Shown: positions 1-8,447, counted from the stretch's first letter. The stretch: DNA of 64,000 nucleotides from Nitrospira sp. (GCA_024998595.1 JACOEK010000002.1:372001-436000); one strand, 5' to 3'. Notes: generated by a model from the sequence alone, not told the origin. Numbers and translations are program-made.

Positions 1-1
1 G

Positions 2-754
2 TTAGAACAGGCGGGAGCTGAAGGCGGGAGATTCAAGCGGGCGCATGTCTTGATTCACTTCCCCCACTTGATCCGTAGAACGCAATCGAATCTTAAAGAC
101 CACGCGCCGGCTTTTGTCGCGGTTGAGCACACGCGATTGATCCAACACCAAATCCTGCCGACCTCGCCCGCTGGCCGACGTTTTTTCGTGAAAGCAGCGA
201 TAGGCCCAGGGTGCTGAGTCTTTGATCACCTCAAGCCCCTTGACCATAACGTTCAGCGATCGTTCCTGACTGAGCTTTAAATTGTAAATGTCCGACCCAC
301 GATCGTCGGTATGCCCTTCGATCACCAGCGAATCGATGCGATCGCGCATGGCTCCGCAGAGAAGTCCCGCATAGGTCGGCATCGCATCCACCAAAAACTG
401 ATCTGCGACGGACGACAGCGTTCCCTTCCCAAACTCAAAGTTCAGCAAGGCATCGGGCACGACAATCCGCACGACATTGGGGTCTGCGGGGTCGGCATCC
501 AGCGAAAGATCAAACCGCTGAAAGTGATCTCGGAGCACCCCCTTCATATCCTCCGTCGTGCTCTTGGCCACATTCCGGTCGGGCGCCTGTACAGGGGCTT
601 TCACTTTCGTTTGCGGTTCCGTTTCAGACACCTTCGTCACGTAAGCGCTGAATAGCAGGATAAAAATAACCGCCAGCGAGGTCATCAGGTCTGTGACCCC
701 GATCGTCAGCACCGATGAATGTTCGGAAGGTTCCGCCGAATGATTGGTGCGCAT
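2..754 (-). CDS. OmpA/MotB-type stator protein, ZorB-like
   Basis: A 250-residue protein with one N-terminal membrane segment beginning TDLMTSLAVIFILLF (about residues 20-40) and a C-terminal OmpA/MotB peptidoglycan-binding domain containing GHTDDRGSDIYNLKLS. The Asp just before the membrane helix is where MotB and ZorB carry their proton-path Asp. The ATG lies one base after the stop of the MotA-like gene at 756-2006, so the two are translationally coupled. A two-gene MotA-like plus short OmpA-tailed protein is the core of Zorya anti-phage systems, where ZorC/D or other effectors follow zorB; any such genes would lie beyond the left edge of the window. A generic ExbD/MotB stator is the alternative. 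The stop codon at 2-4 shows that this gene is complete. Confidence 0.75.
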   Translation of the reverse strand: MRTNHSAEPSEHSSVLTIGVTDLMTSLAVIFILLFSAYVTKVSETEPQTKVKAPVQAPDRNVAKSTTEDMKGVLRDHFQRFDLSLDADPADPNVVRIVVPDALLNFEFGKGTLSSVADQFLVDAMPTYAGLLCGAMRDRIDSLVIEGHTDDRGSDIYNLKLSQERSLNVMVKGLEVIKDSAPWAYRCFHEKTSASGRGRQDLVLDQSRVLNRDKSRRVVFKIRLRSTDQVGEVNQDMRPLESPAFSSRLF

Positions 755-755
755 G

Positions 756-2006
756 TCAGGCTGCGCCTTTCATCGTGGCACCTTGCCGCCAATTCGCAAA
801 CCATCTCAACCCGAGCATGCTGTCATCAGGCTCGTCATCTTGGTGAAGGCGCTGCTCCACCTCCGGAGTAGGCACCTCGTCCAGCGAGTCGAATTCAAAC
901 TCGTCCGTATCCGGTTTGAGACTTCGGTCACGTTTGAGTTCTTCTACCGATCGAGCGAGCGTCTGAATGGCCTGATTCAATTGCTGAATCGGTGCCGCCA
1001 TCGTCTCTTGCATCACCCGTGAGAGATCCTCTGCCAAACGATCGGGAGCCCCTGTGCGACCTCCATGCTCACGTCTGGCTAGCACCTCCACCGCCTCCCT
1101 CAGGGCAGTAACCGTAGGGCTTAATCGATCACTCAGGCTGCCCGCCAGGCGATCGCCGAGGTCGCCTGGAACCGCACCTACAGCTGCCTGTGCTTGGGCC
1201 GACGCTGAACCGGCCCCAGGCGTGAAGTTTTCCAGCATCTGCTCCATGGTCTTACGGGGGAACAACTCGTCGACCATCGTCACGAACTGCTGTTGAGTCG
1301 TCGCCAAACGATGCATGGCCGACTTCTCGAGCAGCACGAACACATTGGCGCAGAGCAATCCGACGATCGACGTCAGAAACTTTCCTGCCAACCCGTTAAT
1401 CAATCCTTGAATCCCGACGATATGAGATCCGTCCGCATGAAGCTTGCTTAAGCCGATCAGGATTGCCAAAAACGTGAGCAGCAGGCCTCCCCCCGTGATC
1501 AGTGACGGAAACTGATGATAAAAAGCCAGATTGAGACGGCTGTTCAACAGGTCGCGCGGGAAAAACTCCGCCGCCGTCCGGGTGGTGAACACTTTGGGTT
1601 CGATAAACCACGCTGTGCGCTCGACCACGAAAGTCTTGCGAAAGTGAAGCCAGGCCTGCTCCAGGCGCGGCTCACGGCGCATGGCCTTGTCCAGCGTGTG
1701 GAGATCGTCAAGATCCACGCGTTCGGGTTGCGCGCCGGCCTGAGAAGAGACTTTCTTGACGTCGCTCAAACTGGGAACCATCAACCACTCGGACTGGAGG
1801 CTCTTGCGGCTGGCGGCGAGGCTCGTCAGGGTCGGCCACACCCGCATATAACAACCCTGCACGCTGGAAATGGCTGCCGATAACCGTCCGGCGTGCCACA
1901 TGAACAAAGCGATGAGGCCTCCGGACCCGAGCCAACTCAACATCGGGCTATGAAGGTCTCCGAAAAGGGTCACATCCCGACCGAAAAATTCCCATATAGA
2001 CATCAT
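756..2006 (-). CDS. MotA/TolQ/ExbB-type channel protein, ZorA-like
   Basis: About 416 residues: a short hydrophobic N-terminal segment, a cytoplasmic stretch, then two strong membrane helices (ITGGGLLLTFLAILIGL and a second around LTSIVGLLCANVFVLLEK), followed by a long soluble, probably helical tail of about 180 residues. This order fits MotA/ExbB and especially ZorA, whose cytoplasmic tail follows the last helix; the tail here is shorter than in many ZorA proteins. Three in-frame ATGs lie close together; a GGAGGT sits directly against the first (2015), so the ATG at 2006, nine bases downstream, is preferred. It is coupled to the OmpA-tailed partner downstream. Assignment to Zorya rather than another stator pair is an inference. 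Confidence 0.7.
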   Translation of the reverse strand: MMSIWEFFGRDVTLFGDLHSPMLSWLGSGGLIALFMWHAGRLSAAISSVQGCYMRVWPTLTSLAASRKSLQSEWLMVPSLSDVKKVSSQAGAQPERVDLDDLHTLDKAMRREPRLEQAWLHFRKTFVVERTAWFIEPKVFTTRTAAEFFPRDLLNSRLNLAFYHQFPSLITGGGLLLTFLAILIGLSKLHADGSHIVGIQGLINGLAGKFLTSIVGLLCANVFVLLEKSAMHRLATTQQQFVTMVDELFPRKTMEQMLENFTPGAGSASAQAQAAVGAVPGDLGDRLAGSLSDRLSPTVTALREAVEVLARREHGGRTGAPDRLAEDLSRVMQETMAAPIQQLNQAIQTLARSVEELKRDRSLKPDTDEFEFDSLDEVPTPEVEQRLHQDDEPDDSMLGLRWFANWRQGATMKGAA

Positions 2007-2367
2007 GGCGCTCATACCTCCACGTCTACCCCAGCAAACTCCACTATGCTCACGCTGGATCTTTCAACAATCAGGCCAGGAGGCACGCTTCATGAAAGCT
2101 CTGATAAATCATTTAGTTCAGTGGCTCAGCTTCAACGTTGAGAAGGAAACCGGGCAAGAACTGCCGACCTGACAGAATCTTTCTGCAGCCCACATGAGTG
2201 TCACATACCCGTCCGGTAACAAACTCAGCCAGTGTCCTCTTCAACGCATCAGGAAAGTTCCTGATACCACAACCAGCCCATGCGTGGCTGAGACCATGGA
2301 TTTGGGCATCACTCCTGTGTCATGAATAGAAGAAGATGCGTTTATTTTGCGATTGAGACACGCCCAC

Positions 2368-2697
2368 ATGAGCATTCCCTGGGTCGCCGCGCTGCAGATT
2401 GCGAAGAAGTTGCTACCGGTCGTCGTAGACCACGCTCCGGAGTTACTGAAAACGATCGGACGAATTCGCGCAACCTCTCCTGTGCCCGACACGGTGCCCA
2501 CCGACCCGGCGATCACCGTCTTGCAGGAACAAATCAACAGCCTGCAGCAGACGATCGCCCTTCAGGCGGACACGATTGGACAATTCCAAACGACCTTGCG
2601 CGCCACTCAACGATCATTGACTCTTGCCTGGAGTCTGTTTGCCACGACCGTATTCCTCTCCATCATGATGCTCGCGTACTTCGTCCTCCGGGCCTGA
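2368..2697 (+). CDS. Small coiled-coil protein with C-terminal membrane anchor
   Basis: A protein of about 109 residues starting MSIPWVAALQIAKKLLP, a beginning seen in small conserved proteins of unknown function. The middle (VLQEQINSLQQTIALQADTI) should form a coiled coil and the last 25 residues form one membrane helix. The ATG at 2368 is preferred over an upstream in-frame TTG at 2347; no good ribosome binding site is visible for either. It stands alone between divergent neighbours. Function unknown. Confidence 0.55.
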   Translation: MSIPWVAALQIAKKLLPVVVDHAPELLKTIGRIRATSPVPDTVPTDPAITVLQEQINSLQQTIALQADTIGQFQTTLRATQRSLTLAWSLFATTVFLSIMMLAYFVLRA

Positions 2698-2878
2698 GTT
2701 CAAGTCATATTCCCACGTCGTCGCGAGACAATCTCTCGACCTACCTGATGGAGTGTGATCACACGCAACTCTAGCCTTGCGCGTGCGAACGCGCGATAAC
2801 ACGGCGCGGTCACTTTCCGGCTCGGGAGTGGGTGCGAGTTATGGTACAGCGGTGAAGGAGGGGCAGGCGCGAAACGTT

Positions 2879-3631
2879 TTAGCCGACGTATTCGTAAAAT
2901 ACGTCACGTGTTTGAACGAGTTTCACGAGTTGAAGCCGGCCCGTCGGAACGGCCGCCACAATGCGATCCCATACGGCTTTGGCGAGATATTCTCCCGTAA
3001 CGGACGGAGTCGCCAACACCATGCGCAAATCTCGTCCATCAAATGGAATCAAGACGCGTTCTTTCAACAGTCGATCCAGCGCGACGATGTCAGTGACCAT
3101 CCCGGTCTCAGGATGAATCTGCCCATGCACGGATACAAAAAGGTCCCACGTGTGTCCGCGATGGCCCTCATGTACGGCCGTAAATGAATACCGTCTGGTA
3201 ACCGAGGCCACCTCCAGGCCGGCCTCTGCCGTGAGATCGGCACAGAGATCCTCATCTTCATAGAGAGACAGCCGTTGAAGCGTGCCGATGTCGTGCTGGG
3301 CTTGGAGTTTGTCCCAGAGAACACGCGCCAGATTTTCGGAGGTTGGAATCTGGTGAGTGAAGTAGGGCAGATCTAGGTTCAGATGCTTGTGATCGAACTC
3401 TTCCAGCACCTGCAGCAACACCCGCTTGAGATCGAAGAGGTTCACGACCATGCCGGTTCGCTGATCGACTTCTCCCGCGACGGTCACTTCCAGCATATAA
3501 TTGTGCCCGTGCCCAGGATCATTATTGCAGGCACCGAAGGTGGCACGGTTCTTTTCGGCATCCCACTCCGGCTTGTGGTAGCGGTGGGAGGCGCAAAACT
3601 CGATGCGCTTATTCAGAAGAACGGACGCCAT
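2879..3631 (-). CDS. 6-pyruvoyl-tetrahydropterin synthase/QueD-like, tandem two-domain
   Basis: Two T-fold domains in one chain of about 250 residues. The first half has the full PTPS/QueD signature: a zinc-ligand His in FCASHRYH, then CNNDPGHGHNY with the catalytic Cys five residues before the HGH zinc ligands, spaced as in PTPS. The second half repeats the fold (FTAVHEGHRGHTWDLFVSVHG) but has no Cys before its HRGH, so it is probably non-catalytic. Single-domain family members have about 120-150 residues. The likely reaction is conversion of dihydroneopterin triphosphate to 6-carboxy- or 6-pyruvoyl-tetrahydropterin. ATG at 3631 chosen over an in-frame TTG at 3649. It lies 92 bp after the DUF3501 gene on the same strand, possibly in one transcript. 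Confidence 0.85.
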   Translation of the reverse strand: MASVLLNKRIEFCASHRYHKPEWDAEKNRATFGACNNDPGHGHNYMLEVTVAGEVDQRTGMVVNLFDLKRVLLQVLEEFDHKHLNLDLPYFTHQIPTSENLARVLWDKLQAQHDIGTLQRLSLYEDEDLCADLTAEAGLEVASVTRRYSFTAVHEGHRGHTWDLFVSVHGQIHPETGMVTDIVALDRLLKERVLIPFDGRDLRMVLATPSVTGEYLAKAVWDRIVAAVPTGRLQLVKLVQTRDVFYEYVG

Positions 3632-3723
3632 AGTGTTCCATGTGATCAATGTGCCGGCTGAGTGTTATCTACGAGGGATTGTCGTTGAATTCCACCTTAA
3701 ACGCCACCCCAAACATTCACCAC

Positions 3724-4311
3724 TCAGCCCCGGAGGTCAGACAACCATTCTTGCCGCATCGTCCAGGGCACCTCGGCGTCAGCCTCATACCCGGCATGGC
3801 GAACAGAGAGGGCCACGCGCACGGCCGGATCAGCCAGGGCCGTGATCATGGCCGGGGTCGGACGGAAGCGCACGAAATGCACCGCACTGATCTTCGTTTC
3901 ATGGCTGTGGCCACCTTCGAACTCCCCGTAGACGACTTCGCCCCCGGCCCGCAAGCCGAGCTTCTGGCCATGATCCAACCCCATAAACAGATCAAGCCAA
4001 TGTTTCATCGTGTCGGCCTCAGTCAGCTCGATCAACAGGGTCGCGCTCAATTCACCGGAGGACGGCAGGAGGGCATTGTACACATCTAACTCATCCTGCA
4101 CTTTCTGCCGGTCAACGATCCGCTCCACGCGGATCATCTCCTGAATTTGGAAGCGTAGGGTCTCTCGATTTTCGAAGACCATTGTCACCTTGTCACCGAT
4201 GCCAATCCGTCTTCGGCGTTTGAGTTCGATGATGGTCTTCCGGTACGCCTCGCGCTGCCGCTCATACTCGTCGAGTGCAATCAAATCATCATGCGTAAGT
4301 TGGTTCATCAT
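3724..4311 (-). CDS. DUF3501 family protein
   Basis: About 195 residues with the DUF3501 pattern: an N-terminal acidic/basic segment (LIALDEYERQREAYRKTII), then ELKRRRRIGIGDKVTMVFEN and a QIQEMIRVER helix. The family is typically found next to rubrerythrin and a GlpC-like Fe-S oxidoreductase, exactly as here; its biochemical role is unknown but the context points to peroxide or oxygen stress. The chosen ATG is preceded by AGGA; extending further upstream would overlap the stop of the Fe-S gene and give an unrelated N-terminus. Confidence 0.85.
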   Translation of the reverse strand: MMNQLTHDDLIALDEYERQREAYRKTIIELKRRRRIGIGDKVTMVFENRETLRFQIQEMIRVERIVDRQKVQDELDVYNALLPSSGELSATLLIELTEADTMKHWLDLFMGLDHGQKLGLRAGGEVVYGEFEGGHSHETKISAVHFVRFRPTPAMITALADPAVRVALSVRHAGYEADAEVPWTMRQEWLSDLRG

Positions 4312-4336
4312 TTTGTCCTGGCGAAACGTGGATCTG

Positions 4337-5623
4337 CTACGAAGCCCGCGGATCTTGGGGCAGTCCGTAGGCATCGCGCACAATTTGAATGGGATGCCGG
4401 GCCGCCTTGCCCCCAACATGGGCGGCAGCCCCGGCTTGATCGAGTTGAAGCCCTGCCAGGGGACAATCGGATGCCACCATATCAGCCGGAACCTGTTCCA
4501 CCAGACGTACGGCCTTCTGCGCAATCTTCATCGAGAGCGGGAAAAATTCAGTTTTGGCTGACCAAGAGCCGTCATGACCGGAGCACTTTTCAATCACCTC
4601 GACTTGCGCGCCGGCACATTCCATTAGTTCCTTGGACTTGAACCCGATGTTTTGGTCGCGTAAGTGACAGGGCACTTGATAGGCCACCCGTCCAGGCTTC
4701 TGCGTGAAATCGGTCGCCAGGCTCCCCTCTCGCTTGAGCTTCATGAGGTACTCGCAGACATCGTAGGTACGGCCGGCCACGCGAATGGCATCTTCCCCGG
4801 CAACTAAATGTGCATACTCCCGCTTTACCATGAGACTGCAGCTGGGAGTGGGAATGACCACATCGTAGCCTTGATCGATCCAGGGTTTCAGAGACGCAAT
4901 CGTCTGCTCTGCCGCCTTCACCATCGCCGTCGTATCACCGATGTCAAAAGACGGCATGCCGCAACAAGACTGGTTCGGAAACACCACCTGTATGCCGTTT
5001 TTTTCGAGGACTTGCACGGTCGCCTTGCCAACATCGGTCGCCTGGTAGTTGACGAGGCAGCTGGCAAACAACGCGACTTTCTTGCCCGTAGCCGGTTTGT
5101 TCGCGGACGATCGCCTGGCCCACCAACGCGCAAATGTTTCGTGCTGATAGTGCAGGACCTGTCGGTCTTGATGGACTCCCATCATCGTTTGCAGGAGGGT
5201 TCTCAACCACCTCTGGCCCAACCCCCAGTTGACCAACGGGGCAAAGGCACTGTTGAGTCGTCCTAGTAGATCAGTCCTAGTCAACAACCAATCCCGCCAC
5301 CGAATCCCCCGCACCTCGGCCAACCGCTTTTTCCACACCGCCATCAACAACGGAAAATCTATCCCGTATTGATGCGGCGGCGTATAGGGGCAATGGTTGT
5401 AACAGAGCTTACAATAGTAACATTCGTCGACGACGCGATGATGATCGGCCGGCGTGAACTTCGAGACATCACTCTCGTACTCATCGATCCGGTCGAGGAG
5501 CGTGTTGAAGGATGGACAGAGATTGAAACAGCGGCGGCAGCCGTCGCAGACATCGTAGATCCGCAGCGTTTCCTGTTCGAGGGTGGCCGGATCGATCGCT
5601 TGGAGGAGACGAAGTTCTTTCAC
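4337..5623 (-). CDS. GlpC/HdrD-like Fe-S oxidoreductase with CCG domains
   Basis: 428 residues. Two 4Fe-4S ferredoxin motifs lie near the N-terminus (CDGCRRCFNLCP and CYYCKLCYNHCP), followed by two cysteine-rich CCG domains of the heterodisulfide-reductase/GlpC type (NQSCCGMPSFD in the first; a more divergent second one with VPCH and EKCSGHDGSW). Such proteins shuttle electrons between a quinone or carrier pool and a partner; with rubrerythrin upstream and DUF3501 downstream it probably supplies reducing power for peroxide reduction. The GTG start at 5623 is preceded by AAGGGA at a somewhat long distance. It is 26 bp from the DUF3501 gene, so co-transcription is likely. Confidence 0.88.
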   Translation of the reverse strand: MKELRLLQAIDPATLEQETLRIYDVCDGCRRCFNLCPSFNTLLDRIDEYESDVSKFTPADHHRVVDECYYCKLCYNHCPYTPPHQYGIDFPLLMAVWKKRLAEVRGIRWRDWLLTRTDLLGRLNSAFAPLVNWGLGQRWLRTLLQTMMGVHQDRQVLHYQHETFARWWARRSSANKPATGKKVALFASCLVNYQATDVGKATVQVLEKNGIQVVFPNQSCCGMPSFDIGDTTAMVKAAEQTIASLKPWIDQGYDVVIPTPSCSLMVKREYAHLVAGEDAIRVAGRTYDVCEYLMKLKREGSLATDFTQKPGRVAYQVPCHLRDQNIGFKSKELMECAGAQVEVIEKCSGHDGSWSAKTEFFPLSMKIAQKAVRLVEQVPADMVASDCPLAGLQLDQAGAAAHVGGKAARHPIQIVRDAYGLPQDPRAS

Positions 5624-5668
5624 TGAAGAGAATCCCTTATGACGCCGGCCAGCAGGTGCCTGACATCT

Positions 5669-5696
5669 GGGTGGGGCGGAAGGCTCCGCCCCACCC
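5669..5696. promoter_or_regulatory. Perfect 12-bp hairpin between rubrerythrin and Fe-S gene
   Basis: Positions 5669-5680 and 5685-5696 form a perfect 12-bp GC-rich inverted repeat with a 4-base loop. No T-run follows on either strand, so it is a poor intrinsic terminator. Its place between the rubrerythrin stop and the Fe-S oxidoreductase start suggests a partial attenuator or an mRNA-stabilising structure that sets a higher level for rubrerythrin. Confidence 0.5.
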
Positions 5697-5730
5697 GATC
5701 GATGTGCCCAACCCTGGAAGGTAGCGGCTG

Positions 5731-6156
5731 TTACTGCTTCAAGCTATCGAGGCCCTTGGTAAACCGATTGGCGTGGGACCGCTCGGCTTTGGCCAGCGTC
5801 TCGAACCATTCCGCCAGTTCCGAGAACCCTTCGTCACGGGCTGTTTTGGCCATGCCCGGATACATCTGAGTATATTCGTACGTTTCACCTTCGATCGCGG
5901 ATTTCAAATTCGCCTCGGTGTTTCCAATCGGCACGCCGGTGGCGGGATCGCCGACTTCTTTCAAGAAATCCAAGTGACCAAAGGCATGGCCGGTCTCCGC
6001 CTCGGAGGTGTCGCGGAAAAGTCCACCGACATCGGGGTACCCTTCAATATCGGCCCGGCGCGCAAAATAGAGGTACCGTCGGTTCGCCTGCGACTCGCCG
6101 GCAAACGCGTGCTTGAGATTCTCATGACTTTTCGTGCCCTTCAAACTGTTTCCCAT
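5731..6156 (-). CDS. Rubrerythrin
   Basis: 141 residues from the ATG at 6156, which has a strong GGAGGAG a few bases upstream; a longer reading from a TTG would place that ribosome site inside the coding region. It is a ferritin-like diiron protein: HAFAGESQANRRYLYFA and HAFGHLDFLKEVG carry the Glu/His iron ligands, with a further ExxxH near the C-terminus (KAERSHANRF). The C-terminal rubredoxin domain of classical rubrerythrin is absent, as in the short Nitrospira/archaeal type. It reduces hydrogen peroxide in the cytoplasm, probably fed by the downstream Fe-S protein. Confidence 0.92.
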   Translation of the reverse strand: MGNSLKGTKSHENLKHAFAGESQANRRYLYFARRADIEGYPDVGGLFRDTSEAETGHAFGHLDFLKEVGDPATGVPIGNTEANLKSAIEGETYEYTQMYPGMAKTARDEGFSELAEWFETLAKAERSHANRFTKGLDSLKQ

Positions 6157-6183
6157 GCTCTCCTCCTTCAATAAATGACGAGC

Positions 6184-6636
6184 CTACCCGCGACGTGACG
6201 GCACGTCCCGCCTGGCCTGCCGACAACTCACACAATATCCATGAAACTCGACTCGATGCCCCAGGACATCAAATCCTCTCGCCTGCCCGCTCGAAAGCTG
6301 TAACCGATTCAAATCGTCATCCATCACATCCATAATCTGCCCGCATCCCAGGCAAATGAGATGGTGATGCATACTCACATTCCCGTCATACCGCGCCATA
6401 TCGTGACCCACGTTGACTTCCCGCACCAACCCCGCGTCCCGCAGTACGCTCAGCGTGTAGTAGACGGTATTGCGCGACATCATTGGCTGCTGACGTTTTA
6501 CCATCTGGTAGAGATCATCGGCGCTGGGATGACTCGTAGTCTCAGCCAATGCTGCGTAAATAGCTGTACGCTGGCGGGTGACACGTACGGCGTGCCGACG
6601 AAAACGGGCCTCAATTTCCTGCGGATGTAGTTTCAT
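6184..6636 (-). CDS. perR: Fur/PerR family peroxide-type repressor
   Basis: 150 residues: an N-terminal winged helix (RQRTAIYAALAETTSHPSADDLY), then HHHLICLGCGQIMDV and GYCVSCRQ, which give the two CxxC pairs of the structural zinc site. The His/Asp cluster around MHHHLICLG resembles the regulatory metal site of PerR. It is the first gene of the minus-strand stress run (PerR, rubrerythrin, Fe-S oxidoreductase, DUF3501) and a PerR-box-like palindrome lies 18 bp before its start, so autoregulation and control of the run by peroxide or metal is likely. Fur rather than PerR cannot be excluded from sequence alone. Confidence 0.88.
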   Translation of the reverse strand: MKLHPQEIEARFRRHAVRVTRQRTAIYAALAETTSHPSADDLYQMVKRQQPMMSRNTVYYTLSVLRDAGLVREVNVGHDMARYDGNVSMHHHLICLGCGQIMDVMDDDLNRLQLSSGQARGFDVLGHRVEFHGYCVSCRQARRDVPSRRG

Positions 6637-6653
6637 GCCCTTGGTCCCTAGTC

Positions 6654-6666
6654 AGGAATGATTCCT
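6654..6666. promoter_or_regulatory. PerR/Fur-box-like operator
   Basis: AGGAATGATTCCT is a perfect 13-bp palindrome about a central base. Its core AATNATT is the core of the Bacillus PerR box. It lies 18 bp upstream of the start codon of the PerR-type gene, a position suited to autorepression. Confidence 0.6.
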
Positions 6667-6845
6667 ACATAGCATGGAGGTCCATCGCACGGCAAGGCTG
6701 AAGCAGTCTTCCCCACTAGCCGCAACTCAACAAGGGCGAAAGACATACCGAGCACCGGACACGCGTGAAACGAAGAGGAGCCCTTCGGGTGACTTGTCAC
6801 GTCCGGTTGGATCGGAGAAAAACGGAAGAGTGAATTAGGCTTCGC

Positions 6846-7403
6846 CTAATCAGCCTGGTAGCGAGGCAACTCCGCCGCCATCTCGGCGAGGCATTTATAG
6901 ACTTGGTCTTTTGCCGAAAGGAGGGGCGCCGTGATCGGCCAGGCGATGGCCAATTTCGGGTCGTTCCAGACGATGCCTCGTTCATCGGGCGGGGAGTAGA
7001 CATCCGTGCATTTATAGAGAAACCCCGCTTCTTCGCTGAGCACGCAGAACCCATGCGCAAAGCCCGGAGGAATGTAGAGCTGTCGCATATTCGAATCGGA
7101 CAACTCTACCCCATACCATTGTCCGAATGTCGGTGAGCCCTGTCGAATGTCGACTGCGACGTCATAGACTGTCCCTTTCACGACCATGACCAGTTTCCCT
7201 TGGGGCCGAGCCAACTGATAGTGCAGGCCTCTCAACGTGCCGCGGACGGACCAGGAAAAATTATCCTGCACGAAGGGCTTCGTGATGCCTGCCGCCTCAT
7301 ATCGCGACTCCCGAAAAATCTCTACAAACTTTCCCCGCGCGTCTCCGAAGACATCCGGCTCGATTTGAAACAGGCCGCTGAGCGGCGTCGGCGTAATCTG
7401 CAT
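6846..7403 (-). CDS. rfbC: dTDP-4-dehydrorhamnose 3,5-epimerase
   Basis: 185 residues, the normal length for RmlC/RfbC. It shows the cupin core GLHYQLARPQGKLVMVVKG with the catalytic His, VYDVAVDIRQGSPTFGQW, and the PPGFAHGFCVLSE segment. The enzyme epimerises dTDP-4-keto-6-deoxyglucose at C3 and C5 on the way to dTDP-L-rhamnose for surface polysaccharide. The other rml genes are not in this window, so the gene is separated from its pathway partners. Confidence 0.95.
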   Translation of the reverse strand: MQITPTPLSGLFQIEPDVFGDARGKFVEIFRESRYEAAGITKPFVQDNFSWSVRGTLRGLHYQLARPQGKLVMVVKGTVYDVAVDIRQGSPTFGQWYGVELSDSNMRQLYIPPGFAHGFCVLSEEAGFLYKCTDVYSPPDERGIVWNDPKLAIAWPITAPLLSAKDQVYKCLAEMAAELPRYQAD

Positions 7404-7555
7404 AACACCCCTTCAATCGATTGGATCCGACGGGCGCATCATACCTCGTTCTGGCACAGTGTAAAAGCTGCCAGTAAACATGCGCCTCGGCACTTGTCCG
7501 GCCCCGTCTCGCACAACAGGTCTGTGCCTAGCGAACGAGAAATGCGACGCGGTGG

Positions 7556-7957
7556 CTAATTGTTGTCTGAAGGGCCGGAAGTGGGAGGAGGGTCTGGATA
7601 CAACTTCTGCAAACGATCAATGAGCGGCTCTGCGGCAGGACTGCTGGGACGCGTGGGCTCGCTGGGCGGGTGGTCCCAGGTCAGCGTGCCAATTCCAGCT
7701 TCTGTGAAAAGTTGGCGAATCGTGGCAACCAGCGCGTCGAGCGTCAACTCCGTTCCCGACCGCAAATCCAGCACACGCTCCTGCCGGGTGGTCGGGGGCG
7801 GGGCGGTACTAACGAGCGCCCAACAGGCATCAAATACTCTGCGACGCAGATCTTCCGGCACGTTCAGCGTCTCGAGACCGGAGGTACACAGTGCGGAGAC
7901 CACGAGAACAAATTGGAGATCCGGCATGCCCGGCCGCTGGATATTGAGGGATTGCAT
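7556..7957 (-). CDS. Conserved hypothetical protein
   Basis: About 133 residues from the ATG at 7957 (MQSLNIQRPGMPDLQFVLVV); an in-frame GTG at 8017 would add 20 residues and neither start has a clear ribosome site. It has a helical N-terminal half and a proline-rich C-terminus ending PPTSGPSDNN. No recognisable motif. It is divergent from the MoaD-like gene at 8056. Confidence 0.5.
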   Translation of the reverse strand: MQSLNIQRPGMPDLQFVLVVSALCTSGLETLNVPEDLRRRVFDACWALVSTAPPPTTRQERVLDLRSGTELTLDALVATIRQLFTEAGIGTLTWDHPPSEPTRPSSPAAEPLIDRLQKLYPDPPPTSGPSDNN

Positions 7958-8055
7958 AATGGTAATATTAGTCGCGGCCGCCAGGGGAGTCAATTTGCAT
8001 CCATCCACCCGGCGCACTGAGAACCGGTTGCTTATCTATCAAAGGATCGCTTCGC

Positions 8056-8328
8056 ATGATTACGATTACCCTTATGGGACAACTTCAAACGACAGATGGA
8101 GAACGGGATCTCGCCTGCGAACTGCCGACCCCCGTGACGGTGCGGCAGGTGATTCAACGGCAGGGCCGCGGCCTTCGTCACATGCTCCAGCTCTTGCGAG
8201 AGAAAAAAGTCCTGGTCACCATCAACAAACGCATCGCCAGTGAAGATTCGATGGTGCAGGATGGAGATGCGGTGCGCTTCGTGGGACATGACGGCGCGGG
8301 GGGGAGCGGACTGGCTCCGTCGTTCTAG
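8056..8328 (+). CDS. MoaD/ThiS-like beta-grasp protein with C-terminal extension
   Basis: 90 residues with a ubiquitin-like beta-grasp pattern (MITITLMGQL, a variable middle, then VLVTINKRIASEDSMVQDGDAVRFVG). Family members act as sulfur carriers and normally end in an exposed Gly-Gly that is adenylated and thiocarboxylated. Here a GG occurs at residues 82-83 but is followed by SGLAPSF, so the carrier end is not terminal unless it is trimmed. No E1-like or JAB-type protease gene is adjacent. A sulfur-carrier role is therefore uncertain. Confidence 0.7.
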   Translation: MITITLMGQLQTTDGERDLACELPTPVTVRQVIQRQGRGLRHMLQLLREKKVLVTINKRIASEDSMVQDGDAVRFVGHDGAGGSGLAPSF

Positions 8329-8389
8329 CGTTGCAGAGCCTGACGACTGAATGGCGGCGACCGGCTGCTGACAATCTGCTGACAATGCA

Positions 8390-8422
8390 AGGGCCGGTGC
8401 CTTACAGGAAAGCACCGGCCCT
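8390..8422. terminator. Hairpin terminator between MoaD-like gene and HU
   Basis: An 11-bp inverted repeat (AGGGCCGGTGC, loop, GCACCGGCCCT) lies between the stop of the plus-strand beta-grasp gene and the stop of the minus-strand HU gene. The T-run is weak on both strands. The position between converging genes suggests a bidirectional terminator. Confidence 0.6.
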
Positions 8423-8447
8423 GGAATCACAAGAGGAACGAGGCCTA

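Noticed and set aside
2777-3187. Plus-strand open frame opposite the QueD-like gene
   Set aside because: It is antisense to a well-supported enzyme domain and has no family features.
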